Assembly: GCF_037038585.1 (NCBI RefSeq)
Contig: NC_092523.1
Span: forward strand, 439,001-503,000
DNA length: 64,000 nucleotides
Source: Patagioenas fasciata
Taxonomy: Eukaryota > Chordata > Aves > Columbiformes > Columbidae
Direction: 5' to 3'
Part shown: one piece after another, positions 10,539 through 23,900 of the stretch
Position numbering within the stretch: the first letter of the stretch is position 1
How the letters are laid out: each line of letters starts with the position of its first letter
Notes under the pieces: model-generated
Databases searched by the model: none
Told to the model about the DNA's origin: nothing
Seen by the model: the letters and a program-made list of their open reading frames with translations, nothing else
Program-made: the position numbers and the translations under genes

Positions 10539-12574
10539 CTCTTCCTCATAGGTTCACCACCTTCCTCTCCTTCCTTGCTTTTCCTTTGCACGCTGCTCCA
10601 CCTGAAGAGAAACACACAGAGGACTGAGCTACACCAGCCCAAGGGCACTACAATCAGACAGGGGCTGAGTCCGGGGGCTGACACCTCCCCACACCCCACA
10701 GCGAGCCCACCTTGCCTTGGCCCCGGCCCCTCGCACATGCCTTAGAGATATCATAGCTCAGTACAAATCCCCACAGTCCTCACCTGCTGTTTGGTGCTTG
10801 CGGAGGGTCACACTCCCTGTGCCCCAGGGCACTGGCCCTACACAGCCAAGCTCGGCAGCGGGACTGTCTGGAGCTGCCGCTGGCTGGTTCTCCAGCTTTA
10901 GGGTCACCCGCAGAAGCCCGCTCTCCTCAGCTCTGCACACCCATCCAGTTGCGCCGCCCAGGCAAAGTCAGCTTCACCCTCTGCTCTACACCTCCCCTGC
11001 AAACAACCAACTCTTCAACTGACAACTGTCCAAAACCCACCGACAAACTCTCCACACCTCAGCCTTTCGTTTGCAACTGCTGCCTCTAGTGCATCTCACA
11101 GACAAGCCTTCAAAATCCCCTCATCCTGCAATAACACTCCAGCACTGATCACCTGTGGGAACAACTACCACAATACCATGCAAACACCAACCAGTTCTGG
11201 CACAGAAATATCACTTTCTCCTCAAGATTCCACCCTACACCAACTGCTGACAAACACACGCTGTCCTCACCAAAGCCAAACGCTGCAACAACCAGCGACA
11301 ACTCAAATTTGCGTGGGCGGTGCAAAATTGCAGGGGTGAGCTAACGCAGAGCTGGGCTTGAAAGCTGCAGAGTGTGCACCCTGTGGTATAACGTGGCGAG
11401 CTACTGCCATTCTGCCTTCTCCCTGGGAGAAGCGCGTGAGCAGAGGCTGCTTCAAGGCACGATGGGAACGGTTTGGTTCTCCGGGTCTCTCAGGGCGAGA
11501 GCGATAAATGTGATCTGTGTCGTGGCGCAGGAACTTCCCGTACACTTGCTCCTCCATTCGGTCTCGGGTGCTGCAAGAGAGGGAGCGAGAGATTCAGGGC
11601 AAGATTGACAACCTCGGCGTCCCCGTCCCAGCCACGGGTCACCCAAACCTGCAGACATCCCGGGAGGCCCCCTAAGATTTACACTCCCCTATGCCCCACC
11701 CTTGAAGCCTGGACATCGCCAGAACCATAGAGCAAGTATTTCTTGAGGAGGCACCCAAAGGGTCCGTGTTCTCTTTCAGGCAGATGCTAGCGCAAGATTG
11801 CAAATCATCTCACAGCTACCAGGAAGGTAAAAAATAACGTCTTGAAATGGGAAAGGAACAGGTATTGTTTCTCTTCATCACCTCCCTCATTGCCACGTTA
11901 TCAAGGTCTCCCGCAATGTTCCACAGGAAACTTGAAGCTTGGAATTCCCGGTATTCTGAACCTGGGCAAGAAAGGAAGAAAAGCATGAGACTGATCATAA
12001 AGAGGGTGGCTGCTCGTAACATGGAAAGAGCAGTAACAAGGTAAAAAGATATCACTTTTCCTTAGAGAGCTCTCAAAGCTGCCTGTTAAGGACAAGAAAA
12101 ACAAACTTGTGACGGACCATTACTTAAAATCCAAGGCCCAGGAAGCGATCTAATGTACATTGAAACGCGGGCCACGAGACAGTGGAAGTGCCACGAGCTG
12201 AGACTGAAGGGACAGAGGATGAATTTCCAAAGAAGTTGAGGTTTCGATGTCAAAGCGGAAAATTCTACGTCATTAAAATATAATGCAAAAGTCAGTGTAA
12301 AATCATTTAAGGCAACGACTCCAAATGAACTCCCAGGCGCTTCAGTCACTCAGGAGATCAAAAATGCGGATCATTTCTCACCTGCCCACCTCCCAAACCC
12401 CAGCCTATGTCCCCTGCTTCCAGCTTACCTGAGCCCAGATTAAAGGAGGATTTCAGAGGCCATGCCAAGTTCTGCTGCTCCTCGTTCGGGTTGCCAGTCT
12501 TCCTCCTCGCTCTGGAATTGCAGGTCAACCGCCTTCCTGCTCTTCTTTGATTGACGCTGAGCTGCCGCGTTACC

Positions 12575-15541
12575 CGCTGCCGTCTGAGCGGATCTCGGGG
12601 AGCCTCTGGAACCGCCAGAGCGCTCCCCCCACCAACATTCTCTTGCCTTGTTTTCGGGGTTCCTCTTCACCAGCTGAGGCGCCCTCCCACCCCCTGCCGC
12701 CCTCTTACCTTTTTCTAGAGGTCTCTTGAGCCACCAGCAAGCTCCCCCGCACCTTCCCTCAGCGATCTTGGCCCGCCAGAGGCCTGCCCCTCGCCAGCCT
12801 CCTCCCCTTTTCCTGGGTGCTGCTTGAACCACTGGTGGGCTCCCCTCCACCATCCTCTCGCCCTTTGTAGGGGAGTCTCGTGACTCACCAGAGCGCTCTC
12901 CGCCGTTGCCTTGCTGGGGTTATTGACACCGCTTGACTTGCCAGAGCGCTCCCCCTCGCAGTTCTCTTGTTGGATTTCTTGGGACCTTTTGAACCATTGG
13001 AACAACGGGAATGCTCCCCCCCACTGTGACCTTGCCTTTCTTCAGTGCGATCTTGATGTGCTGGAGCACTTCCCCGCGCCGTCCTCTTGCCTTTTACTGG
13101 GGAGTCTCTTGAATATCCACAGCACTCCCCCCTGCCATCCTTCACCAGAGTTTTTGACACTTCTTGACATCTCGGAGTGCTCTCACTCACCCTTGTCTTG
13201 CCTATTTTCAGGGCGCTCCTGTCCCGCTGGATGCTCCTCCCTGCTGTCCTATTGCCAGATTGAGAATTCTTGACCTGTCCCAGCGCTACCCCACCGTCCT
13301 TCTGCCTTCTACCTGGGAAGTCACTTGAAGAACTGGAGCACTCCCCCCTGCTGTCCTCTTGCCTTTCTTCACTGAGATTTTGGCCTGCCAGAGCACTGCT
13401 CCCTGTTGTCCTCTTACTGGATTTCTTGGGACCTCTTGACCCACTGGGTTTCTCCTCCTGCTGTCCTTTTGCCTTTCTTTAGTACAATCTCAGCCTGCTG
13501 GAGCGCTCCCCCTCGCCGTCCTCCTGCTGGATTTCTTGGAACCTCTTGACCCCTTAGGGCGTTCCCCCTGCCACCCTCTTGTGGTTTTTGGGGGAGTCTT
13601 GTGATCAACCAGGCCGTTTCCCCCCACCATCCTCTTCCCCTTTTCCTGGGTGCTTCTTGATCCACCAGAGTGCTCCCCTGTACCATTCTTTTGCCTTTTT
13701 TGGGAGAGTCTTGTGACTCACCGGAGAGTTCTCCACCATTGTCTTGCTGGATTTCTTGACATCGCTTGACCTGCCGGAGCGCTCCCCCTCACAGTTCTCT
13801 TGCTGGATTTCTTGGGACGTCTTAAACAACTGAGGGGCTCACACCCACCATCCTCTAACTGCATTTATCGAGATTTCCTGATCTGCCGGAGCGCTCGCCC
13901 CTGCTGTCCTCTTGCTGGGTTTCTTGGGACCTCTTGACCCACACGAGCTCTCCTCCCCACCGTCTTCTTGCCGGACTTATTGAGACTTCTTGACCCGCCA
14001 GAGTGTTCCCCCTCATCATCCTCCTGCCTTTTTCTGGGGATTCTCTTCAACAACTGAAGAGCTCCCCCGCACTGTCCTCTTCCCTTTTTTCTGGGTGATT
14101 CCTGAATCACCGGTGAGCTTCTCCTTACCACCCTCTTGGGCTTTTTTCAGAGCAACCTTGACCCATCAGAGCACCCCCTCACCATCCTCTTGCCAGATGT
14201 ACTGAGGGTTCTTCATCTGCCACAGCGCTCCCCCACGCCGTCCTCTTGCTGGATTTCCTGGAACCTTGTGAACCACTGAGGGGCTCCCACCCACCATCCT
14301 TTTACCGCATTTATTGAGACGTCCTGATCTGCCAGAGCGCTCCCCCTCGCCGCCCTCTTGCTGGATTTCTTGGGATCTCTTGAACCACTGGGGGGGCTCC
14401 CACCCGCCATCCTCTTACCGCATTTATCGAGACTTCCTGATCTGCTGGAGTGCTCCCCCTCGCCGTCCTCCTGCTGGATTTCTTGGGTCCTCTTGACCCA
14501 TTAGGGCGTTCCCCCTGCCACCCTCTTGTGTTTTCTGGGGGAGTCTTGTGACCAACCAGAGTGCTCCCCCCCACCATCTTCTTCCCCTTTTCCTGGGTGC
14601 TTCTTGATCCACCAGAGTGCTCCCCTGCACCATTCTCTTGCCTTTTTTTGGGGGAATCTTGTGACTCGCCGGAGCGTTTTCCACCATTGTCTTGCTGGAT
14701 TTCTTGACACCGCTTGACCTGTTGGAGCGCTCTCCCTCGCAGTTCTCTTGCTGGATATCTTGGGACCTCTTGAACCACTGGGGAGCTCCCACCTGCCACC
14801 TTCTTACCGCATTTATTGAGACTTCCTGATCTGCTGGATTGCTCTCCCCACCGGCCTTCCTCTTGCACTTTTTGGGGGAGTCTTCTTGACACGTCCGAGT
14901 GCTCTCCCTCACCCTTGTCTTGCCTCTAGTCACGGCGCTCTTCTCCCGCTGGAACGCTCCTCCCCGCCATCCTATTGCCAGACTGAGAATTCTTGACCTG
15001 CCGCAGTCCTGCCCCGCCATGCTCCTGCCTTCTGCCTGGGAAGTCACTTGAAGAACTGGAGCGCTCTCCCCCGCTGTCCTCTTGCCTTTCCTCAGTGGGA
15101 TTTTGGCCTGCTAAAGAGCTCCTCCCTGTCGTCCTCTTGCTGGATTTCTCGGTACCTCTTGACCCACTGGGTCTCTCCTCCTGCCGTCCTTTTGCCTTTC
15201 CTTAGTACATTCTTGGTCTGCTGGAGTGCTCCCCCCCACCATCCTCTTGCTGGATTTCTCGGGACCCCTTGTCCCATATAGGACATTCCCCCCCACCACC
15301 ATCCTGTTGTGTTTTTTAGGAGAGTCTTGTGATCGACCAGAGCGCTCCCCCCTTGACATCCTCTTCCCCTTTTTCTGGGTGACTTTTGAACCACTGGTGA
15401 ACTCTCCCCCACCATCCTCTTGCCACATATATTGAGACTTGATCCGCCAGAGCGCTTCCCCCACTGTCCTCTTGCCAGATTTACTGATACCTCTTGTCCT
15501 GTCAGAGCGCTCCCTCTCGCAGTCCTCTTTGTTCAGTTTGT
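12575..15541. repeat. 57-bp tandem array (B/C junction)
   Basis: Second full copy of the roughly 3 kb pyrimidine-rich array, matching 5640-8606 at an offset of 6935 bp with isolated substitutions and a 3-bp deletion near 15440. The monomer-to-monomer differences are the same in both copies, so the whole array was copied as a block and not expanded locally. Confidence 0.88.
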
Positions 15542-15547
15542 AGGGTA

Positions 15548-17063
15548 GGAGGGGGGATCTCTGATTACAGAAAGGTCCCTTTGTTCTAGGAGACATTCCC
15601 TTGCTCCATGCTTCAGGTTGCCCATCTTCCCTCTCATTTTCAATATGCACGTCCATCACCTTCCTCCTCTTCTTTCTTGATCCCTCGACTCCCGGATGAA
15701 CTCAAATCCTCTTTCTTGATCACTCTTTCTCGTAAGTTCACAACCTTACTTTCCTTTCTTGCTTTCGCCTTTGTGAGCTGCTCCACCCAAACCAAAATGC
15801 CCTGAAGACAGAAATACACCCACCCCAAGCCCGTACAGTCACATAGGGGGTGAGTCCGGTCGCTGACGCATCCCCACATCCCACAGCAAGCCCACCTTGC
15901 CTTGGCCCCGGCCCCCCGCACAGGCCTTCCCACCAACCCAGCCCCTCCGTAGCAGCACAGTTTCCCAGCATGCACCCCACAAAGACTTTCTTTGCCAGTC
16001 ACCCCTGGCACTTACAGCAACACACCACACCAGCATCAAGAGCCCTGGGAGTGGAGAGCTGGCCAGGCCCTCACCCCGGCAGGATCCTCTTCCCCCTCCT
16101 TTAGCTGATGGCAGACAGACAAGACACCTCCCAAGAGGTGTCCAGCCCTCTCTCTCAACCACTCATGAGTACAAAAGCCCAGCCTCTACTCACCCACCCG
16201 GCCTCCCAAAACCCCACCAGCAGCCCCTGGTCCCAGCTGAACAGCAGCCAGTGCTGAAGATCTGGCTCGTGTTGTCGGACACAACCTTCCCATGGATGTC
16301 TGGGCCCCTGAGCAGTTTCCAGGGGTGGGAGGGCGCAGTCCTGATTACAGGGAGGTCCCTGTCCCAAGGGGGACATTTTCTTCCTCCTCACTCCTGACTC
16401 GCAGCTCCATCACCTTCCTCCTCTTCTTTCTTGATCCCTCCTGACTCGCAGGTCTACCACCGTCATCTTCTTTCTTGATCCCTGTTGACTTGCAGATGCA
16501 CTCCAATCCTCTTTCTTGATCGCTCTTCCTCGTAGGTTCACCACCTTCCTCTTCTTTCTTGCTTTCGCCTTTGTGAGCTGCTCCACCCAAACAGAGATGC
16601 ACAGAAAACAAAAATATACCCACCCCAGGCCCGTACAGTCACACGAGGGGGCGAGTCCGGTCGCTGACGCATCCCCACACCCCACCACAAGGCCACCTTG
16701 CCTTGGCCCCGGCCCCCCGCACAGGCCTTCCCACCAACCCAGCCCCTCCGTAGCAGCACAGTTTCCCAGCATGCACCCCACAAAGACTTTCTTTGCCAGT
16801 CACCCCTGGCACTTACAGCAACACACCACACCAGCATCAAGAGCCCTGGGAGTGGAGAGCTGGCCAGGCCCTCACCCCGGCAGGATCCTCTTCCCCCTCC
16901 TTTACCTGCTGGCAGACAGACACCTCCCAAGGGATGACCACCCTGCTCCCTTAACTGCTCCCAAGTCCAAGAGCCCAGCCCCTGCTCACCACCCCCACCT
17001 CCCAAAACACAGCCAACAGCCCCTGCTCCCATTTTACCACTTTACCCCCGAGCACGGTTTCTA
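15548..17063. repeat. Modules M1 and M2 of unit C
   Basis: The same two-module arrangement as 880-2395, offset by about 14668 bp, with a few substitutions. It shows that the two-module state is shared by units A and C, so unit B is the derived form. Confidence 0.85.
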
Positions 17064-17291
17064 GGGGTGGGAGGGGGACGCACTAATCACAGATCGTTCC
17101 CTGTGCTTAAGGATACATTCTCCTTCTCGCTGGCTCAGGCTGCCCATCTTCCTCCTCACTCTTGACTCGTAGCTCCATCACCTTTCTCCTCTTTTGTCCC
17201 CTCCTGACTCACAGGTCCACCACTGTCATCTTCTTTCTCGACTCTGCTTGACTCACAGGTGCGCTCCAATCCTCTTTCGTGATCGCTCTTC

Positions 17292-18271
17292 TGTGTCAGT
17301 ACACGGAAGACCGGGCACATGAGAAACTGCAAGAGTCAACAGCATGAGAACAAGCATTAGTGGAAAAATACAAGAACAAAGGACTGTATGCTATGTGATA
17401 CATCAAGGACAGAGGAGTTGATACAGGATTGATGCATCAAGGACAGAGGGACAGCTTGTGATAGACAAAAAAGGTGTTTATGGCAGTGACTTTGGTGGGA
17501 ACACAAAACACATCACTTATGTAATGACTAACTTAGCTAATCAACAAATGCTTGAGCAAGTATCATAGCGAGTATAAACACAAGCCTGAATTTGTAATAA
17601 ACATCTCTCATTGCACCTTAAAAGAGAGTCCGTACCGCATTCGCTACAAATGGCGCCCTGGAACAGGGACTTTCAGCGTGCCTATAAAGGCAGTAGCCGC
17701 TCTGGTAGCGAAGCCCAATCGAACCAGGAAACAGGACCGGGAACCAGGACAGTGCGCGCCCACCACCAACGAAAGGTGAGCGATTGGGAACCATGGGAGG
17801 GAAGTTATCCCTTAAGCAAAGACAAACCCTGGATGTCCTTCAACATGCGCTACAAACGCAAATCAGGATGTATCAGGGGTCTGATTGGTGAGTTTATTAG
17901 AATGGATTGCTAATCATGTGCTAGACTTTCCTACAACTGGTACATTTCAGTTGGAGACATGGCACAAAGATGAATGAGAATTATATGAACAGGTAACGAC
18001 TGGAGATAAAGCTGCTTGCAAAATATTCATCTACTTGGGGAAAAATTATGACTACTAAGATACAGGATACAGGACTGATACATCAGGGACAGAGGGACAG
18101 CTTACTATAGAAAAAAATGCGTATATGGCAGTTACATCGCTCATGTAATGTCTAACTTAGCTAAAGAGCAAATGCTTGAGCAAGCATCATAGCGAGTATA
18201 AATGCAAACCTGAGTTTGTAATAAATGTCTCTCATGGCACCTTACCGTGAGTCCACGCCAGATTCGCTACA
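17292..18271 (+). mobile_element. Internally deleted endogenous provirus, unit C copy
   Basis: Third copy at the homologous position. It has a one-base deletion in the short gag-like region (near 17860) and a one-base insertion in an A run near 18021. Same boundaries and internal deletion as the other copies. Confidence 0.88.
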
Positions 18272-19510
18272 CTCTTCCTCATAGGTTCACCACCTTCCTC
18301 TCCTTCCTTGCTTTTCCTTTGCACACTGCTCCACCTGAAGAGAAACACACAGAGGACTGAGCTACACCAGCCCAAGGGCACTACAATCAGACACGGGCAG
18401 AGTCCGGGGGCTGACACCTCCCCACACCCCACAACGAGCCCACCTTGCCTTGGCCCCGGCCCCTCGCACATGCCTTAGAGATATCATAGCTCAGTACAAA
18501 TCCCCACAGTCCTCACCTGCTGTTTGGTGCTTGCGGAGGGTCACACTCCCTGTGCCCCAGGGCACTGGCCCTACACGGCCAAGCTCGGCAGCGGGACTGT
18601 CTGGAGCTGCCGCTGGCTGGTTCTCCAGCTTTAGGGTCACCCGCAGAAGCCCGCTCTCCTCAGCTCTGCACACCCATCCAGTTGCGCCGCCCAGGCAAAG
18701 TCAGCTTCACCCTCTGCTCTACACCTCCCCTGCAAACAACCAACTCTTCAACTGACAACTGTCCAAAACCCACCGACAAACTCTCCAAATCTCAGCCTTT
18801 CGCTTTCAACTGCTGCCTCTAGTGCATCTCACAGACAAGCCTTCAAAATCCCCTCATCCTGCAATAACACTCCAGCACTGATCACCTGTGGGAACAACTA
18901 CCACAATACCATGCAAACACCAACCAGTTCTGGCACGGAAATATCACTTTCTCCTCAAGATTCCACCCTACACCAACTGCTGACAAACACACGCTGTCCT
19001 CACCAAAGCCAAACGCTGCAACAACCAGCGACAACTCAAATTTGCGTGGGCGGTGCAAAATTGCAGGGGTGAGCTAACGCAGAGCTGGGCTTGAAAGCTG
19101 CAGAGTGTACACCCTGTTGTTTAACGTGGCGAGTCACTCCCATTCTGCCTTCTCCCTGGGAGAAGCGCATGTGCAGAGGTTGCTTCAAGGCACGATGAGA
19201 ACGGTTCGGTTCTCCGTGTCTCGGAGGCCGAGAGTAATAAATGTGGTCTGTGTCGTGGCGCAAGAACTTCCCATCCACTTGCTTCTCCATTCAGTCTGGT
19301 GCTGCAAGAGAGGGAGAGAAAGAAAAAGTTAGGACCGAGTTAACAACCTCATCATCCCTGTCCCCTAACCTGCAGGAATCCTAGGAGGCCTGATATAAGT
19401 TTTGCTCATCTCCCTGTCTTTGCTGGAATACTTTACTGTAGAAATTTCTGTCATCAACATTCTCTTAACCGATCTGATGTGTTCATAGTTCCTAGCCCAG
19501 CATCCTTTCC

Positions 19511-20240
19511 TCAAAGTACCTCAGCATTTCCCTTTGAAACCACACCTTAGTGCCATCCCGTCCCAGAGCTACCTCAGCATTTCCCACTGCAGCCTCTGCG
19601 ATGCCATCTCCTCCCTGAGGTACCTCAGCCTTTACTACCAAAACCTCTCTCCCTTCTGTCCTCTCCTTTAAGTCCCTCACCCTTTCCCGCCAAAGCCTCC
19701 CCCGATGTCATCACCTCCCTGAGGTACCTCAGCCTTTCCTGTCAAAGCCTCCCCCGATATCATCCCCTCCCCGAGGTACCTCAGCCTTTCCTGTCAAAGC
19801 CTCCCCCGATATCATCCCCTCCCCGAGGTACCTCAGCCTTTCCCGTCAAAGCCTCCCCCGATATCATCCCCTCCCCGAGGTACCTCAGCCTTTCCCGTCA
19901 AAGCCTCCCCCGATATCATCCCCTCCCCGAGGTACCTCAGCCTTTCCCGTCAAAGCCTCCCCCGATATCATCCCCTCCCCGAGGTACCTCAGCCTTTCCT
20001 GTCAAAGCCTCCCCCGATATCATCCCCTCCCCGAGGTACCTCAGCCTTTCCTGTCAAAGCCTCCCCCGATATCATCCCCTCCCCGAGGTACCTCAGCCTT
20101 TCCTGTCAAAGCCTCCCCCGATATCATCCCCTCCCCGAGGTACCTCAGCCTTTCCTGTCAAAGCCTCCCCCGATATCATCCCCTCCCCGAGGTACCTCAG
20201 CTTTTCCCGCCCAAGCTCCTCCCGCGCCGTCCCGCCCTCA
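19511..20240. repeat. 52-bp minisatellite with GGTACC in each monomer
   Basis: Ten monomers start with GAGGTACCTC at 19721, 19773, 19825, 19877, 19929, 19981, 20033, 20085, 20137 and 20189, exactly 52 bp apart. They are near-identical apart from CCTGTCAAAG/CCCGTCAAAG variation. About four diverged monomers precede them from 19511. The array lies between the macrosatellite edge and a CpG island. Confidence 0.93.
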
Positions 20241-20990
20241 GGTTCCTCCGCCGCTCCCTCCGTTCCCGGCCCCCCCCGCCCCTCGCGCCCCCCCTTGGCG
20301 CTCCCGACCCGCCGCTGCCCCCTCCCGCTCGCTTTCCTCCCTCTGTCCTGTGTCACTACGGGGGCTCCCCCTCCACCCCACGGCCCCGCCCGAGCCCCGC
20401 GCAGCGCTCAGCGCGGGGCTCCCTTCCCTCACAGCCGCCCGCGTGTTTCCCCCTCGCCCCGGCCTGGGGCCGCGCTGTTGCGGCTGGCTGCCCCTCGCCT
20501 TCCTCCTTCCGAAACCAGCCCGTCTGTCACCCTCCAGCCTCGCCCCTCAGCCGGTCCCGGGCCGGCCCCGTCCAGCCTCCCCGCTGTCCGCCCGCCCCTC
20601 GCTCACCGGCGGCCCCGCCGTTCCTCGCGCGCTGCTCCAGCCGCCGCACCGCCGGCACGCGCTCCGCGGCCCGCGCACTTACGCAGCGTGTCCCCGCCCA
20701 TCCCGCGCAGGAGCCAATCCCGTCCGCGTCCGCCACCGGGCTGCGCCCCCCCCCCCCCGCCTCCGCGCCCGGCACTGGCCTCCCCTGCCCCTCGCCTCCC
20801 GTCCCGGAGCCACCGGCGGCCGCAGAGCGGCGCTGTCCGCCCGCAGGGCGGGGCCGGGAGCTTTCAGGCTGCGTCTGCCCGGGACCGAGGGCTCTGCCGC
20901 CTGCCCGGGACAGCCCGGGACCGAGGGCTCCGCCGCTGCAGCCCGTTTCGTGCCGTTTGCACCCCCCGGGTTACACGGCTGCAGCCTTCC
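20200..20990. promoter_or_regulatory. CpG island, probable promoter
   Basis: Very GC- and CpG-rich DNA directly after the 52-bp array, with C-runs (poly-C near 20748-20757) and a short duplication around 20880-20940 (GGGACCGAGGGCTC twice). Long frames on both strands here are expected from the composition and show no recognisable domain. On the minus strand, donor-like GTGAGC and GTAAGT sites occur near 20600 and 20680, which would fit a first exon transcribed toward the repeats. That direction is inference. Confidence 0.55.
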
Positions 20991-20999
20991 TGCTGGTTT

Positions 21000-23900
21000 A
21001 GCTCACACACCTTTCTTCTTTCTAACTGCACAGCAGTTCACACTCACAAAAGTTCGTGCTGGTTGGCATAAAAGTATCTGCATAAGAATTTACAAACATT
21101 ACAAAGATATACCACAGACCACAGCTTTCTAAGCTTTCAAGTTAAAGTTCCATGTTTAAATAAAACAGACAATACCAGTAGAGCTGTGTACCTCTGTCGT
21201 CTTTGTTCAGAAAGAAGTGACAACACCAGAAAACACATTGACAGCCAGTGCTTTGAACAGTGAAGGTGGGATCTACAAAAGTCTGATTAAACTAAACAGC
21301 CTCAGGTCTTTATCAAGCTGCAGATCTGCCAGGAATGCTGAAATGCAAAAGTTCTCCTGCAATATTCCACAATGGAACAGCCACTTAATATCAAATATAA
21401 TCTCAAAGTTCCAAACCAGTACATTAAAAAGCTACCAGTAAGTATTAGAAGACCACTGCAAGATCTTATTGCTTTTTGAGTTAAATAATAATTTTTCAAT
21501 AAACCAAAACCCAAACAGGTTCTCAAATCTGTTGCTTATCCTCCTGTTCATTCATTAGCACTGCAGCAATCAGTTTTTATACAATGTGTCAACAGAGGCG
21601 TCTAAAAAACGCCAAACAAAACTTATTCAAGTCCACGGACACCCCCACCCTCCCTGCCCCCCTCACCCTGAGCCCCACGATCACCACTTGGTGCGGGAGA
21701 GGAGCACAACTCGACAGACAGAACCAGAAATCCGACTGCGGTAAGAAGGAAACATCGAGGTAGTTACAGCTTCCTTAAACATTCAAAATCTGATGTCTTC
21801 CAAAACAGAGCACATCATCCTCATCATTTAAAAAGCAAAGTTGCTTTGTACGTCTCTGATCCTCACACCAGCTGAGTGGTTCTCAAGTCCGCTGAGCTCC
21901 ACTGTGCAGCCACCCCCACGTCTGTGTCCCCTTGTCTGGAGTCCCCAGTCGCGGGACAGTGAGTGGGGTTGGACTGCAGTGATAAAGAAAAACACAAAGA
22001 GTCAAACTGGAAAATTAAAACAGAAGACCTGAAAGCCAGCTTAATTTTAATAATTTATTTGTACACTGCTATAAGCATATGAAGTATGGGGGTCACGAAC
22101 TCTGTTACTATCACATATGTGCCTTATTACATAAGCACAGGAAACATGGAAGTGGCATTCCTTCTATTTTTGATGTAATTATGAGCTAATACATCTCCTG
22201 AGATGGCTTCCAGACCTGATTTAGTATCTACACTGTATTGCACTGCAGATAAATACCTCAGGCCAGCATTAATCAAAGAAAACGTGCAGAACGAGCAATA
22301 TGCAGGTAAGCACAAGATCCTGGATTCCTTACAAGAGTCTACTTCTAAAATTGTCTGAAAATGCTACAGAAATTGTAGCAGATAAACAACAGTAGCCACA
22401 TTTTGTTCTACGGCATTTACGTAACGTTGATCCACCTGTACTAACTTGTGCCCTTTCGGAACAGAGCTGTAAACTCAGAGTGTCCAAAGACTTCTTTCTT
22501 TTGAATAGAATACGCTTAAACTGGCTGTCTTGAACAGACTGGCTGTGCAGACTTGCAGCAGTTGAATGGAGGATGTGATTCCAGTGAATGGAGACAGAAA
22601 GAAGATCAGCACAAAAGCAGCAATGACAGACCAGAGACACCCACCTAAAGCCTACGGAGACCAAAAAAAGTCGTCGTGTGGGCTTAGCAGTTGGGGAACC
22701 AGACCAAACAGCCTGGTTATTCTCCACCAGGAGGGTCTTTATCTGGCCATGATCATGTCATCAATGGAGAAACTCACCATCATCAGACAGAGTGCAGGCG
22801 TGGGCAATGAGAGCAGCAAATCCAGCACCGACACGGTGTCAGAGTTTGTACAGACAATGAACACGCTCACGGGTCTTGTTCAATACTTTACACACTATTC
22901 TGAAAAGAGACACTGATTTAACTGTTGCACAGCACATACTGTCACTTTACACAACTTGGAGAAACAAAGCAAGCTCATAAAGTTCATACTCCATACATCA
23001 GGATAGGAGGTTACTCATAAAATGCAATCATCTCTGCCAGATACAGGCAAATGCATGTATTTATTTGAAGCAAATTCCAAGCTTATACCGTCATCTCAGG
23101 TCAAATTCTGCTATCAGACACAGGACACACAGCTCAAATGCCAACAGCTCATAAGAAAGCTTCACAAGAGAATGAACTAAACATACAGCTATGGAATCAA
23201 GTGTGTTTTATCAATACGTCAAATGCAACTCTAATTCCCCTAGGCCCTCACATTAATAGAAACCTCACAGAGTTCCCACAGAGTTTCTAGAAAGAATGTC
23301 CATAAAATTGACATGCGACATTACCCTCAGTGAGTCTCCTGAACCAGACGGCAGAGCAACCGACCCGCAGCAAGGACAACACAGAACAGACAGTTCTGCT
23401 GGAAACGCAAGGAACGGACTAAAAGTAACCATTCTGCATTACAGAATTAATGCATTGTGTCACTTTGTGTAGATAATTCACCCATAAAAATCAGTAAATA
23501 TGAAGGCCACCCTTATTAATAAATGCCTATATGTTTGTAGTCATGTTTAATAAAATACACTTTGTGAGGGTTTTTTGACTCAAAAAGGACACTGGATCAG
23601 TGTGCTTTGGATTATTTCTGTAAGTAGCCACAACTCAACAGAAAGATAGCTTTAAGAAAGCTTGCAATTAGCTGTTAATTGGACAAAATAAGTGTAGTTA
23701 GCACATAATAAATAGTTTTAAATGGTCTCACAAGTAGTTCATGTGATACATTTCCCTCAGTGTCTCCTGACACCTTCCATTTATTTCTATTAAACTTGCT
23801 GAAATGAAGCTCTGAGTGTTTCATTTCAGTGATCTACAGGGAATTCAAACCAACAATAACAACTTGCCGTATTATCAGAAACAGTTTCTAAAAAGCAAAC

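Larger units (their letters stand above)
7737..14671. repeat. Macrosatellite unit B (6935 bp, one module shorter)
   Basis: Second tandem unit, matching unit A with an offset of 7736 bp before the module region and 6935 bp after it. The 801-bp difference is one lost module: its 5' part matches M1 of unit A and its 3' part matches M2. Everything else, including the deleted provirus and the 57-bp array, is kept in the same order. Confidence 0.95.
14672..19420. repeat. Macrosatellite unit C (partial, right edge)
   Basis: Third unit, carrying both M1 and M2 as in unit A. It matches the other units closely up to about 19.1 kb. It then diverges with many substitutions (compare 19100-19330 with 4440-4660), fading out near 19.42 kb. 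The unit stops before the spacer end and the next 57-bp array, so this is the right edge of the macrosatellite in this window. Confidence 0.9.

Noticed and set aside
19721-20240. CRISPR-like regular repeat
   Set aside because: The units are contiguous with no unique spacers, and the context is a vertebrate genome. It is a minisatellite.
20295-21132. Two overlapping plus-strand frames of about 260 codons in the CpG island
   Set aside because: Two different frames are open over the same GC-rich DNA, with Pro/Arg/Ala-rich products and no domain, so composition explains them.
22329-22916. Overlapping 132-codon minus and 116-codon plus frames in the AT-rich region
   Set aside because: They overlap on opposite strands with no recognisable family, and neither has convincing splice or start context.
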